Source of the DNA: Azohydromonas lata NBRC 102462
GTDB taxonomy: Bacteria > Pseudomonadota > Gammaproteobacteria > Burkholderiales > Burkholderiaceae_C
Assembly (NCBI RefSeq): GCF_001571085.1
Contig: NZ_BCTC01000007.1
Coordinates: 49,992-113,991, forward strand
Direction: 5' to 3'
DNA: 64,000 bases
Shown here: piece by piece, positions 43,812 through 53,302 of the stretch
Numbering within the stretch: the first letter of the stretch is position 1
Layout: each line of letters starts with the position of its first letter
Made by a program: the position numbers and the translations under genes
Notes under the pieces: model-generated
The model's input: only the letters and a program-made list of their open reading frames with translations
Databases searched by the model: none
Told to the model about the DNA's origin: nothing

Positions 43812-45065
43812 ATGCAAATGCCTTACGAATGGCAGATCGGCTGGCGCTACACGCGCGCGGGCCGGGCCGGGCGGCGAAACCGCTTCATATCCTTCATTTC
43901 CGGCGTGTCCATGCTGGGCATCGCCCTGGGCGTGGCGGCGCTGATCATCGTGCTGTCGGTCATGAACGGCTTTCAGAAGGAAGTGCGCGAACGCATGCTC
44001 AGCGTGATCTCGCACGTGGAAATCCTGGAGCCCACGGGCGCGGCGCTGCCCGACTGGCGCGCCGTGGCCAACCAGGCGCGGCGCAACGCGCAGGTGCAGG
44101 GCGCCGCGCCCTTCATCGCCACGCAGGCCCTGCTGGCGCGCGGCGACACCATGCGCGGCGTGCTGGTGCGCGGCATAGACCCGGCCGAGGAGGCCGCCGT
44201 CACCCCGCTGGCCGCGCAGTTGCGCGACACGGTGCTGGCCAAGCTGCAGCCCGGCGCCTGGCAGATCGTGCTGGGCCTGGAGCTCTCGCGCCAGTTGGGC
44301 GTGGGCCCGGGCGACACGGTGACGCTGGTGGCCCCGGGCGGGCAGGTGACGCCCGCGGGCGTGGTGCCGCGCTTTCGCGCCTTCACGGTGGCCGGCGTCT
44401 TCTCCTCCGGCCACTACGAGTACGACAGCTCGCTGGCCCTGGTCCACGTGGAGGACGCCGCCAAGCTCTTCCGCGTGGAGGGCCCCACCGGCGTGCAACT
44501 GCGCCTGGCCGACGTGAACGAGGCCCGCAACGTGGCGCAGCAGCTCGGCGCCACCCTGCCCAACCTGCTCGTGCGCGACTGGACGCGCACCAACGCCGCC
44601 TGGTTCGACGCGGTGCAGATCGAAAAGCGGCTGATGTTCATCATCCTCACGCTCATCGTCGCCGTGGCCGCCTTCAACCTCGTCTCCACGCTGGTGATGA
44701 CGGTCACGGACAAGCGTGCCGACATCGCCATCCTGCGCACCCTGGGCGCAAGCCCGCGCTCCATCATGGGCATCTTCGTGGTGCAGGGCGCGGCCTCCGG
44801 AATCATCGGCACCTTCGCCGGCACGGCGCTTGGGCTGCTGGTGGCCTTCAACGTGGGCACCATCGTCCCGGCCATCGAGCGGGTGCTCAACGTCAATTTC
44901 CTGCCCGGCAGCATCTACGTGATCAACCACATGCCCAGCGACCCGCAGCGCGGCGACATCGTGCCCATCGTCCTCATCTCGCTGGTGCTGGCGCTGCTGG
45001 CCACGCTGTACCCGAGCTGGCGCGCCAGCCGCGTCAACCCGGCGGAGGCGCTGCGCTATGAGTGA
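43812..45065 (+). CDS. lolC: Lipoprotein-releasing ABC transporter permease LolC/LolE
   Basis: Inner-membrane permease of LolCDE, which releases outer-membrane lipoproteins to LolA. 417 residues with one N-terminal and three C-terminal helices (MacB-like). Motifs: [47 protein letters not shown] at the start and [27 protein letters not shown] near the second helix. ATG 43812 gives the usual [13 protein letters not shown] beginning. As in many betaproteobacteria only one permease gene is present next to lolD, so it may act as a homodimer (LolF-like). Confidence 0.93.
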   Translation: MQMPYEWQIGWRYTRAGRAGRRNRFISFISGVSMLGIALGVAALIIVLSVMNGFQKEVRERMLSVISHVEILEPTGAALPDWRAVANQARRNAQVQGAAPFIATQALLARGDTMRGVLVRGIDPAEEAAVTPLAAQLRDTVLAKLQPGAWQIVLGLELSRQLGVGPGDTVTLVAPGGQVTPAGVVPRFRAFTVAGVFSSGHYEYDSSLALVHVEDAAKLFRVEGPTGVQLRLADVNEARNVAQQLGATLPNLLVRDWTRTNAAWFDAVQIEKRLMFIILTLIVAVAAFNLVSTLVMTVTDKRADIAILRTLGASPRSIMGIFVVQGAASGIIGTFAGTALGLLVAFNVGTIVPAIERVLNVNFLPGSIYVINHMPSDPQRGDIVPIVLISLVLALLATLYPSWRASRVNPAEALRYE

Positions 45066-45789
45066 GCTTTCCCGTCCCAACGCCGCGGCGGCCGCGGCCC
45101 TCGGCGATGCCGGCGAGCCGGTGCTCTCCTGCACCGGGCTGTCCAAGCGCTTTCACGACGGCACGCTGGACGTGCAGGTGCTGCGCGACGTGACCTTGCA
45201 GGTCCAGCGCGCGCGCACCCTGGCCATCGTCGGCGCGTCGGGCTCCGGCAAGAGCACGCTGCTGCACCTGTTGGGCGGCCTGGACGCGCCCACCGCCGGC
45301 CGCGTGCAGCTCCTGGGCCGCGACTTCGCCGCCATGAGCGCCGCCGAGCAGGGCCGCTGGCGCAACCAGCACCTGGGCTTCATCTACCAGTTCCACCACC
45401 TGCTGCCGGAGTTCAGCGCGCTGGACAACGTGGCCATGCCGCTGCGCGTGCGCCGCGTGGCGCTGGAAGTCGCACGCACCCAAGCCCGCGAGATGCTGGG
45501 CCGCGTGGGCCTGTCCACGCGCGTGGAGCACCGGCCCAGCGAGCTCTCCGGGGGCGAGCGCCAGCGCGTGGCCATCGCCCGCGCGCTGGTGTCGCAGCCG
45601 GCCTGCGTGCTGGCCGACGAGCCCACCGGCAACCTCGACCGCGACACGGCCGACGCCGTCTTCGCCCTCATGCTGGAGCTCGCGCGCGAGCGCGGCACGG
45701 CTTTCGTCCTGGTCACGCACGACGAGCGCCTGGCCGCGCGCTGCGACCGCACGCTGCGGCTGCTGCAAGGCGTGCTGCAGCCCTCCTGA
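45058..45789 (+). CDS. lolD: Lipoprotein-releasing ABC transporter ATPase LolD
   Basis: ATPase partner of LolC/E, 243 residues. Walker [10 protein letters not shown] at 59-67, Q-loop at [11 protein letters not shown] (typical LolD), signature LSGGERQR at 163-170, Walker B VLADEPT at 184-190, then GNLD and the switch THDERLA. The start overlaps the lolC stop by eight bases, so the two are translationally coupled. Confidence 0.95.
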   Translation: MSELSRPNAAAAAALGDAGEPVLSCTGLSKRFHDGTLDVQVLRDVTLQVQRARTLAIVGASGSGKSTLLHLLGGLDAPTAGRVQLLGRDFAAMSAAEQGRWRNQHLGFIYQFHHLLPEFSALDNVAMPLRVRRVALEVARTQAREMLGRVGLSTRVEHRPSELSGGERQRVAIARALVSQPACVLADEPTGNLDRDTADAVFALMLELARERGTAFVLVTHDERLAARCDRTLRLLQGVLQPS

Positions 45790-45945
45790 CACGGTGCTTC
45801 GAGCCGGCGCGGCCGGCGGGCCCGGAGTTTGCCCTTAGGGATTAGCCCCCATTCACAGCAGCCGCTTGGTCGGCAGCGCGAGTGGGGAAACCTAAAGTGC
45901 AGATGCGGGCCCCCAATCAGTGCGGGCCCGTCAAGGAGCCCGACC

Positions 45946-46923
45946 GTGAAGCTTTCCGTACTCACTTCCTTGATCGTCGCCGCCTTGGGCGCCACTTCCG
46001 CCATGGCCCAAACGCAGCAGCCGCTCACCCGCGCGGAAGTCAAGGCCGAGCTGGCACGCGCCCAGGCCGCCGGCGAGATCGAGCGCACCGACCAGAGCTA
46101 CGGCACCTGGTGGGCCAGCTCGCCCACGTCCAAGAATTTCGACAAGAACTACAGCGGCCCGCCGGCCGGCACCAGCGACAGCACCAGCAGCGTGGCTGAC
46201 GGCTCGTCTTCCAGCGGCACGTCGTCCTCGTACAGCGGTTCCGGCGTCGCCGCGGGCAGCCCGTCCATGTCCCCGGACAGCGGCGCGGCCGGCCGCAGCT
46301 ATGAAGGCGCCGGCAGCATGAACGAGCCCGCCGCCGCCACCAGCGCCGGCACCATGGGCGCCGACACCTCGTCCACGGCTGCCGGCATGGGGAGCGGCGC
46401 GTCCTCCGGCACCACCGGCACGGGCAGCGACGCCGCCACCAGCGCAGGCGCCATGGGCACCACCGGCTCGTCCTCCGGGACGACGGGCATGGGCGGCGAC
46501 GCCTCGTCCACCGCGGGCGCCATGGGCGCGGCCGGCACGACTTCCGGCACCACCGACACGGGCAGCGACGCGTCCTCCACCGCCGGTGCCATGGGCACGG
46601 GCTCGTCCTCCAGCACCACGGGCATGGGCAGCGACATGTCCTCCTCCGGCACCGGCGCGCAGGCGCCGGCCTACGGCACGGCCGTCGGGACGACGTCCAC
46701 CTTCGACACCTCCTCGTCGCAGGGCGCCGCGGGCCGCAGCTATGACGGCAGCACCGCCAGCGGCCCGGCCACCCGTGCCCAAGTCGCCGCCGACCGCGAC
46801 GCCGCCATGCGCAGCGACCGCTGGATCTTCAACGACCTCGACGGCCTGCGCCGCCTCGACCCGGGCGAGAACAGCCACGCGGGCCGCGTCTACAAGGGCC
46901 CGGCCGACGCCTCGGCCTACTGA
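45946..46923 (+). CDS. Secreted DUF4148 protein with Ser/Gly/Thr/Met-rich tandem repeats
   Basis: A 325-residue exported protein. Signal peptide about 1-21 (ending AMA), then one DUF4148 module (LTRAEVKAELARAQAAGEI, about 26-44). A long low-complexity segment follows. From about residue 128 to 240 it holds roughly four imperfect units of 20-23 residues, each with a GTTGMGxDASST-like stretch ending in AGAMG. The C-terminal 60 residues are again mixed (RAQVAADRDAAMRSDRWIFNDLDGLRRLDPGENSHAG). Start is a GTG with AAGGAG 8 bases upstream. Function unknown. The repeat DNA is a likely site of length variation. Confidence 0.8.
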   Translation: MKLSVLTSLIVAALGATSAMAQTQQPLTRAEVKAELARAQAAGEIERTDQSYGTWWASSPTSKNFDKNYSGPPAGTSDSTSSVADGSSSSGTSSSYSGSGVAAGSPSMSPDSGAAGRSYEGAGSMNEPAAATSAGTMGADTSSTAAGMGSGASSGTTGTGSDAATSAGAMGTTGSSSGTTGMGGDASSTAGAMGAAGTTSGTTDTGSDASSTAGAMGTGSSSSTTGMGSDMSSSGTGAQAPAYGTAVGTTSTFDTSSSQGAAGRSYDGSTASGPATRAQVAADRDAAMRSDRWIFNDLDGLRRLDPGENSHAGRVYKGPADASAY

Positions 46924-46938
46924 GCCCCCAACGCCTGA

Positions 46939-47069
46939 GCCGGCCCGCGGCCTGTGAAGCGGGCCGGCCCAAGTGAAGCCGACACCGGCGCGGCGCCACC
47001 GCAGGGCGCCGCGCCGGTTCGCTGTCGGGACCGTTACCACCCGACCCACCCCGCCACCCGGCGGGGTTT
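46939..47069. terminator. Cluster of three GC-rich hairpins between the DUF4148 gene and the fusion gene
   Basis: Hairpin 1: 10-bp arms 46939-46948 / 46959-46968. Hairpin 2: perfect 14-bp arms 46984-46997 / 47005-47018, loop of 7. Hairpin 3: 7-bp arms 47049-47055 / 47060-47066 followed by TTT. Together they probably terminate the DUF4148 transcript. The last ends 16 bases before the GTG of the next gene, so it could also affect translation there. Confidence 0.6.
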
Positions 47070-47081
47070 CACAATGCGGGC

Positions 47082-50000
47082 GTGAAGCAGTACCCGCGCA
47101 CCCGGCGCGCCGCGCGCCGCCCGTCCGCCGCCTGGCCCCATCCGGGCTCGCGCCCGCCGGTCTCCGTCCTGTCCCGCTTTCCCGCCCGCTTGCTGGCGGG
47201 CTGGCTGCTGTGGCTGGCCGGCCTGGGCGCCGCTGCCGCGCAGCCGCTGCCGGCACTGCAGTCCGCGCCGCCGCCCGCGTTCCCGTCCGGCACCGCCGCC
47301 GTCAAGCCGTCGCCGGGGCCCGGCCTGGGCAGTCCCGGCGAGCCCGTGGCGCTGGTGGTGGGCTACCAGCCTTACTTCACCGCCGCCTGGTCCGCGCTGG
47401 TCATGCGCGGCAAGCGTTTTTACGAGCGCTATTTACCCAAGGGCTCGACCGTGGAGTTCGAACCCGCGCTGCAGGGCCGCAAGATCGCCGCGGCCCTGCA
47501 GGCCGGCGTGCAGCACATCGGCTACATGGGGCCGGTGTCGGCCCTGGTGGCGGCCACGCGCACCGAGGGCACGGCCGACGCGCTGCAGCTCGTGGCCGCG
47601 CTGGGCATGGGCCAGGACCAGTGCAACGTGCTGGTGGCGCGCGTGGACGGGCCCGCCACGCCGCAGGCGCTGCAGGGCGCGCAACTGGCCGCGCCGCGCG
47701 ACAGTTGCGCCGACCGCTTCGCCCGCGAGCTGCTCAGCACCCGCCAGGTGGCGCCCGCGGCCTACCTGGGCCAGAACATCGAGATCATCAGCAGCAACCT
47801 GCGCGCGGGCCGCATCGACGCCGCCGCCGTGTGGGAGCCCGTGGCGACGCGGCTGGTGCAGGAGGGCGTGGCGCGGCGCATCGCCAGCGGCCGCGACCTG
47901 GGCCTGGAGGACGGCGGTTTTTTGCTCATGCGCGCCGATTTGCTGCAACGCCGGCCGGACGTCGCCCAGGCCTGGCTGCGCGCGGAGCTGGATGCGCAGC
48001 GCTTCCTGGCCGACCCCGCCAACGCCGCCGACGTGGTGCGCATGGCCCAGGCCCAGACCGCCGGTTTTGATGGCGCCACGCTGTGGAACGCGCTGTACGC
48101 GGCACCCGCGGCCGTCGCTGCGCCGGCCTCCGCCGCCGCATCCGCATCCGCACCTGCGCTTGCTCCTGCGCCCACGCCCGCACCGGCGCCCGTGGCCGCC
48201 GCGTCGCCCGCCACCGCCCCGGCGGGCGTGCAAGGCGTGCCGGCGCCGGACGCGGCGGACGTGCCGCGCATGACCTTCCCCTTCGTCTTCGACGACACCG
48301 CCCGCCGCCTCATCGCCGGCACCATGGCCTACCTGCACGAGGCGGGGCAGGTGCCCTCGGACACCCTGGCGCCGCTGGCGCTGCAGGCCGAGCCCGCGCA
48401 GGCCGTGCTGCGCGAGCGCGGCCTGTCCGTGCCCGTGGGCCGCGTGATGCCGCTGCCCGCGCGCGGCGGCGGCGAGCTGCCGGACGCGCGCGTGCGCATC
48501 ACCGTGCGCGAAGGCGGCTGGGGCAACGCCAACACGCGCGACATCCGCGACGTGCTGGTGGCCGTGGCGCGCGAGCTGCAGCAGCGCATCCCGGGGCGGC
48601 CGCTGGCGCCCATCGTGGTGTCGCACACCGCGCGCTCGCCCATCTCGCTCTACGAGCGCGGCCCGCGCGGCGAGTACCAGGTGCAGCTCACCGCGCGCGA
48701 CGACCGCTGGGCCGGCTACGTCTACGAGTTCGCGCACGAGTTCTGCCACGTCATGGCCAACTACGAGCGCCACCCGCACTTCCAGGCCGCCGGTGCCCAC
48801 CAGTGGTTCGAGGAGGCGCTGTGCGAGGTGGCCTCGCTCTACACCCTGCAGCGCTTTGCCGCCGAGTGGCAGATCGCGCCGCCCAGCCCGCGGCTGCAGG
48901 GCTACGCGCAGGAGCTGCAGGCCAGCGCCGACCGCTTCCTGGCCGAGAAGCACCGCCGCCTGGCGGCGGGCCAGACCCTGGCCGCCTGGTTCGCCGCCAA
49001 CGAGCCCGTGCTGCGCAAGGGCCCCTACGACCGCGACCGCAACGAGGTCGTCGCCACGCAACTGCTGTCGCTGTTCGAGGAGAACCCGCAGCTCTGGGAA
49101 GCGCTGGGCTACCTCAATCTCGACGCCCCGGGCGGCAGCTTCAGCGACTACCTGCGCAACTGGCGCGACAACGCGCCGCTGGCCTACCGCGACAGCATCA
49201 GCTACGTGATGGCGCTGTTCTTCGGCCCGCCCGCGGGGGCGCCGGATGCGCGCCGCGCCGTCGAGCTGACCGTGCCCTACGGCATCGGCTCCGGCCCCGA
49301 CGGCATCGCGCGGCTGCTGGCGCGGCAACTGGAGCCGCTGCTGGGCCAGAGCCTGGAGCTGGCCAACGTGCCCGGGGCCTCCGGCAACACGGGCCTCACC
49401 CGGCTGCTGGCCGCGGCCGACCCGGCCAACGCGCTGGCCGTCATCGCCGGCAACACGGTCTGGGTGTGGGCTGGCGGCACGGGCACGGTGGGTCCGCAGC
49501 TCTTCCAGACGCTGGGTGTGGTGTCCACCTTTGAGTCCTTCCTGTTCGCCCCGGCCGACAGTCCCTTCCGGACGCTTCAGGACGTGCTCGACCACGCGAA
49601 GCAGAACCCCGACCGGCTGCGCGTGGCCACCTCCGGTGCCGGCGGGCGCGACGAGCTGGCCTTGCGCGCGTTGGGCGTGAACGGCGCGAGGCTGCTCAAC
49701 GTGCCGGTGTCGCGGCACGACGAGCGCGTGGCCGCCGTGCTGGACAAGCGCGTGGAGCTGCTGTTCGAGGAGCCGGGCGACGTGGCCGAGCTGCTGGAGG
49801 AGGGGCGCCTGCGCCCGCTGGCCGTGCTGGCCGCGCAGCGCGACCCGGCCTTCCCGGAGGTGCCCGCGGCGCAGGAATTCGGTTTTGACCTGCGGCCCTT
49901 CACGAGCTTTCGCGCCCTGGTGGCGCACGCCGCCATGCCGGCGCAGCGCGTGCAGGCGCTGCGCCAGGCGCTGGCGCAAGTGCTGCAAGGTCCCGAGTGG

Positions 50001-50120
50001 CGCAACTACTGCCGCCAGTTGCTGAGCTGCGCCACGCCGCTGTCGGACGAGCAGACGCGCACTTACCTGCAGCGCTACTTCGACGCGGCCAGGGCGTACA
50101 GGGAGCGGCTGCCGCGCTGA
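47082..50120 (+). CDS. Triple fusion: ABC-type solute-binding domain, zinc-metallopeptidase-like domain, Bug/TctC-type solute-binding domain
   Basis: A 1012-residue exported protein. Signal-like helix at about 34-54 (ending AAAAQ) after a basic leader. Domain 1 (about 88-345) is an NMT1/TauA-like solute-binding fold: VVGYQPYFTAAWSALVMRGKRF, HIGYMGPVSALVA, DQCNVLVAR, IISSNLRAGRIDAAAVWEP. An Ala/Pro-rich linker (about 342-395) leads to domain 2 (about 398-715), with a zincin motif HEFCH at 552-556 and WFEEALCE at 575-582, which places a third ligand Glu 20-odd residues on, the gluzincin arrangement. Domain 3 (about 725-1008) is Bug-like: VELTVPYGIGSGPDGIARLLARQLEPLLGQ, NVPGASGNTGL. The frame is continuous. 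GTG 47082 is the only start that keeps the signal; its ribosome site is weak. I know of no described protein with this layout. Confidence 0.8.
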   Translation: MKQYPRTRRAARRPSAAWPHPGSRPPVSVLSRFPARLLAGWLLWLAGLGAAAAQPLPALQSAPPPAFPSGTAAVKPSPGPGLGSPGEPVALVVGYQPYFTAAWSALVMRGKRFYERYLPKGSTVEFEPALQGRKIAAALQAGVQHIGYMGPVSALVAATRTEGTADALQLVAALGMGQDQCNVLVARVDGPATPQALQGAQLAAPRDSCADRFARELLSTRQVAPAAYLGQNIEIISSNLRAGRIDAAAVWEPVATRLVQEGVARRIASGRDLGLEDGGFLLMRADLLQRRPDVAQAWLRAELDAQRFLADPANAADVVRMAQAQTAGFDGATLWNALYAAPAAVAAPASAAASASAPALAPAPTPAPAPVAAASPATAPAGVQGVPAPDAADVPRMTFPFVFDDTARRLIAGTMAYLHEAGQVPSDTLAPLALQAEPAQAVLRERGLSVPVGRVMPLPARGGGELPDARVRITVREGGWGNANTRDIRDVLVAVARELQQRIPGRPLAPIVVSHTARSPISLYERGPRGEYQVQLTARDDRWAGYVYEFAHEFCHVMANYERHPHFQAAGAHQWFEEALCEVASLYTLQRFAAEWQIAPPSPRLQGYAQELQASADRFLAEKHRRLAAGQTLAAWFAANEPVLRKGPYDRDRNEVVATQLLSLFEENPQLWEALGYLNLDAPGGSFSDYLRNWRDNAPLAYRDSISYVMALFFGPPAGAPDARRAVELTVPYGIGSGPDGIARLLARQLEPLLGQSLELANVPGASGNTGLTRLLAAADPANALAVIAGNTVWVWAGGTGTVGPQLFQTLGVVSTFESFLFAPADSPFRTLQDVLDHAKQNPDRLRVATSGAGGRDELALRALGVNGARLLNVPVSRHDERVAAVLDKRVELLFEEPGDVAELLEEGRLRPLAVLAAQRDPAFPEVPAAQEFGFDLRPFTSFRALVAHAAMPAQRVQALRQALAQVLQGPEWRNYCRQLLSCATPLSDEQTRTYLQRYFDAARAYRERLPR

Positions 50121-50154
50121 GCGGCCGCGCACGGATCGCCAACCGCAACCGGGC

Positions 50155-51201
50155 CTACATCACCCGGCCGAACCACCACAGCGACAGCGCCGCCGCGGCC
50201 AGCGCCAGCGCGGCACCCAGCGCGGCGAAGAGGGCGGTGATCTCGGTTTCCTTCTTCTCCATCACCAGGCGCGAGGACAGCGTCTCGTACACCTTCTTCA
50301 GGTCGGCCGCGGTGCCGGCATAGAAGTACTCGGCGCGGGTGAGGTCGGCGATGGTCTTGAGCGTTTCCTCGTCCAGCCGCACCCGCATGCTCCAGCCCTC
50401 GAAGCCAATGGTGTCGCCCTCCTTGGTGCCAATGCCCACGGTGTAGACGCGCACGCCGCGCTCGGCGGCCATGCGGGCGGACTCCACCGGGTCCGGCCCC
50501 GTGGTGCGCTGCCCGTCGGTGAGCAGGATGACGGCGGCCGACGCGTAGCTGCCCGGCTCCACCGGCTTGAAGTCGCGCGGCTTGGCTTCATTGCCGTTGT
50601 TCTCGCCCAGCGCCTGCGGCATGGGCCGCTGCCCGGTGACCTGGCTCAGGTCTATGCCCGCGTCCGGGAAGATGGTGGCCAGCGACAGCACGATGCCGCT
50701 GCCTATGGCCGTGGCGCGCTGGAGCTGGAAGCGGTCGATCGCGGCCACCACGTCCTCGCGGCTGAAGGTGGGCGCCTGCACCACCGCGGCCGTGCCGGCA
50801 AAGGCCACCACGCCCACGCGCACGTCGCGCGGCAGGTCGGTGAGGAAGGCCTTGGCAGCGTTTTGCGCCGCCGCCAGCCGCGTGGGCTGCACGTCGGCGG
50901 CGCGCATGCTGCCGGAAACGTCCATGGCCAGGATGATGGTCTGCTCCGCCAGCGGCAGCGTCATCACCGCCGTGGGCCGCGCCGAGGCCAGCAGCAGCGC
51001 CGCCAGCGACACGAGCAGCAGCAGCGGCGGCACGTGGCGCTTCCAGGCGCTGCCGCGCCCAAGCGCCTGCTTCACCAGCCCCAGGTCGGCATAGGGCAGC
51101 ACGGCCTGCTTTCGCCGGCGCAGCAGCCACAGGTACAGCAGCACCAGCAGCGGCAGCAGCAGCAGCGTCCACAGCAGCGAGGGCCACAGGAAATTCATCA
51201 T
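50155..51201 (-). CDS. BatA-like von Willebrand factor A membrane protein
   Basis: A 348-residue inner-membrane VWA protein. Two N-terminal helices (about 5-27 and 57-73), a VWA domain (about 85-310) with intact MIDAS DVSGS at 94-98, ILLTDGQRTTGPDP, and a C-terminal helix (about 325-345). This is the BatA (aerotolerance) layout, third gene of moxR-DUF58-batA. BatB and TPR partners are absent. The stop is 34 bases from the convergent fusion gene. Confidence 0.87.
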   Translation of the reverse strand: MMNFLWPSLLWTLLLLPLLVLLYLWLLRRRKQAVLPYADLGLVKQALGRGSAWKRHVPPLLLLVSLAALLLASARPTAVMTLPLAEQTIILAMDVSGSMRAADVQPTRLAAAQNAAKAFLTDLPRDVRVGVVAFAGTAAVVQAPTFSREDVVAAIDRFQLQRATAIGSGIVLSLATIFPDAGIDLSQVTGQRPMPQALGENNGNEAKPRDFKPVEPGSYASAAVILLTDGQRTTGPDPVESARMAAERGVRVYTVGIGTKEGDTIGFEGWSMRVRLDEETLKTIADLTRAEYFYAGTAADLKKVYETLSSRLVMEKKETEITALFAALGAALALAAAALSLWWFGRVM

Positions 51202-51228
51202 CGCTACTCCCGGCTATCCCTGTCGTAT

Positions 51229-52215
51229 TCAGTAATGCGCCCGCGGCTTGACGCTGCCGGCGGCCAGTCGGCTGCGCTGGCGCCGCAGGTGAACGAAGCG
51301 GACGATGGCCTCGGCCAGGTCCTCGTCGGTGGCCATTTCCAGCGTGTCCACGCCCGCCTGCGCCAGCCCCGTGCGCAGCTCGGCCTCGCGCCGCCGCGCC
51401 GCGGTGGCAAAGCGCTGGCGAAAGCCTTTGGCATGCGTGTCCACCATCAGTTGCTCGCCCGTCTCGGCGTCCTGGATATAAACCATCCCGATATCGGGCA
51501 AATCCAGCTCCAGCGGGTCATAGAGGCGCACCGCGACGACCTCGTGGCGCATGGCCAGCGACGCCAGCGGCTCGCTCCAGCCCGGCTCGCTGAAGAAGTC
51601 GGACAGCACGAACACCAGCGAGCGCCGGCGCAACTGCTGCAGCGCGCCTTGCAGCAGCTCCTGCAGCCGCGTGCCCCCGGGCATGGCCACGGGGGCGGGA
51701 CGGTTCATGAGCCGCTGCAGCAACTCCAGTACCTGTAGCCGCCCGCCGCGCGCGGGCAGCACGGTGTCCACGCGGCTGCCGTAGAGCAGGGCGCCCACGC
51801 GGTTGCCCCGGCGCGCCAGCAGCCGCGCGATCACGCCGGTGAACTCGATCCCCACCTGCGCCTTGCTGCGTCGGCGCGAGCCGAAGTGCACCGAGGGGCT
51901 CAGGTCCAGCAGGAACCACGCGGCGATGTCGCGGTCCTCGGTGTACTCGCGCACGTAGGGCTGCTGCAGCCGCGCGGTGACGTTCCAGTCGATGCGGCGC
52001 ACGTCGTCGTGGTGCTGGTACTCGCGCAGGTCCGCGAGGTCCAGCCCCTCGCCGCGGAAGAGCGTGCGGTAGTCGCCCTGCAGCCAGCCGTCCAGGCGGC
52101 GGATGGTGCTCCACTCCAGGCGGCGCAGCAGCGCCTCGGCGTTGTCGCCGGGCAGGGCGGGCGCGGCTTGGGCCGCGGCCGGCGCCTTGTTGGCTGAAGG
52201 CGCGCGATCAGCCAT
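51229..52215 (-). CDS. DUF58 domain protein
   Basis: A 328-residue cytosolic protein of the DUF58 family that always travels with MoxR ATPases. The hallmark DLREYQHHDDVRRIDWNVTARL is at about residues 55-76, followed by a VWA-like region (WFLLDLSPSVHFG, with a DxSxS-like pattern). The ATG at 52213-52215 overlaps the moxR stop; an ATG six codons upstream is also possible. It is likely that MoxR acts on the DUF58/VWA partners as a chaperone. Confidence 0.88.
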   Translation of the reverse strand: MADRAPSANKAPAAAQAAPALPGDNAEALLRRLEWSTIRRLDGWLQGDYRTLFRGEGLDLADLREYQHHDDVRRIDWNVTARLQQPYVREYTEDRDIAAWFLLDLSPSVHFGSRRRSKAQVGIEFTGVIARLLARRGNRVGALLYGSRVDTVLPARGGRLQVLELLQRLMNRPAPVAMPGGTRLQELLQGALQQLRRRSLVFVLSDFFSEPGWSEPLASLAMRHEVVAVRLYDPLELDLPDIGMVYIQDAETGEQLMVDTHAKGFRQRFATAARRREAELRTGLAQAGVDTLEMATDEDLAEAIVRFVHLRRQRSRLAAGSVKPRAHY

Positions 52216-53215
52216 TGGCGGCGAGCTGGGCACGGGCTTCCAGCGGCTTGTCCGGCGCGGGCAGCTTCTGCATGACCTTGCCGATGATGGCGTCGGCGCT
52301 GATGCCCTCGGCCAGTGCCTCGTAGCTCAGCGTCAGGCGGTGGCGCAGCACGTCGGCGGCGATGTCCACCATGTCGTCCGGCAGCACGTAGGTGCGCCCG
52401 CGCAGGAAGGCCAGGGCGCGGGCGCCTTCCACGAGGTTGATGGTCGCGCGGGGGCTGGCGCCGAAGGTGATGTAGCGGCCCAGGTCGGAGAGGCCCGCGC
52501 GGGCCGGGTCGCGCGTGGCTGAGACGAGCTTGACGGCGTACTGCATCAGCGACGGGTCCACGTACAAGCCGCGGCAGGCCTGCTGCAGTTGCGCCAGTTG
52601 CAGCGTGGTGGCCACCGGCTGCACCTCCACCGGCGCGCCGGTGACGCGCTCGACGATGACGAACTCCTCCTCTTCCGTCGGGTAGTCCACCAGCACCTTC
52701 ATCATGAAGCGGTCCACCTGCGCCTCCGGCAGCGGGTAGGTGCCCTCGGTCTCGATCGGGTTCTGCGTGGCCATCACCAGGAAGGGTTCCGGCACGCGGT
52801 GCGTGGTGCCGGCAATGGTGACCTGCCGCTCCTGCATCACCTCCAGCAGCGCGCTCTGTACCTTGGCCGGCGCACGGTTGATCTCGTCGGCCAGCAGCAA
52901 GTTGGTGAACACCGGGCCCAGCGTGGTGCTGAAGTCGCCCGTCTTCTGGTTGTAGATGCGCGTGCCCACCAGGTCGGCCGGCACCAGGTCCGGCGTGAAC
53001 TGGATGCGCTTGAACTGCCCGCGCAGCGTCTGCGCCAGCGTCTTGATGGTGAGCGTCTTGGCCAGGCCCGGCACGCCTTCGACCAGCAGGTGGCCCTGCG
53101 AGAGCATGGCCACCAGCACGCGCTCCAGGAAGCGGTCCTGGCCGACCACGACACGCTTGACTTCGTAGAGCACGCGCTCCATCAGGGCTGCGGTTTCGCT
53201 GTTGCTGCCGAGCAT
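52208..53215 (-). CDS. MoxR-family AAA+ ATPase
   Basis: A 335-residue AAA+ ATPase. Walker A GVPGLAKT at 47-54, Walker B LLLADEIN around 107-113, sensor region MATQNPIETEGTYPLPEAQVDRFM, and C-terminal lid with GASPRATINLVEGARALAFLRGR. MoxR proteins mature or assemble complexes together with VWA proteins. It heads the moxR-DUF58-batA operon and is separated from the upstream protease by a hairpin terminator. Confidence 0.95.
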   Translation of the reverse strand: MLGSNSETAALMERVLYEVKRVVVGQDRFLERVLVAMLSQGHLLVEGVPGLAKTLTIKTLAQTLRGQFKRIQFTPDLVPADLVGTRIYNQKTGDFSTTLGPVFTNLLLADEINRAPAKVQSALLEVMQERQVTIAGTTHRVPEPFLVMATQNPIETEGTYPLPEAQVDRFMMKVLVDYPTEEEEFVIVERVTGAPVEVQPVATTLQLAQLQQACRGLYVDPSLMQYAVKLVSATRDPARAGLSDLGRYITFGASPRATINLVEGARALAFLRGRTYVLPDDMVDIAADVLRHRLTLSYEALAEGISADAIIGKVMQKLPAPDKPLEARAQLAANG

Positions 53216-53270
53216 CGGAATCCTCCCGTGGAAAAAAGAATCGAGGAAACGTTGGTGTGAACGAAAGGCA

Positions 53271-53296
53271 AACGCCCGGCGCGAGGCCGGGCGTTC
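53271..53296 (-). terminator. Terminator after the S1C protease
   Basis: 10-bp stem AACGCCCGGC / GCCGGGCGTT with a 5-base loop, starting 7 bases beyond the protease stop. The T tract on the minus strand is short and interrupted (TTTGCCTTT). Confidence 0.65.
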
Positions 53297-53302
53297 TTGC
53301 CG

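Noticed and set aside
47433..50132. Minus-strand ORF of 899 codons opposite the fusion gene
   Set aside because: Composition is a shadow (Arg/His/Gln/Ala), with no motifs. The plus frame shows three recognisable domains.
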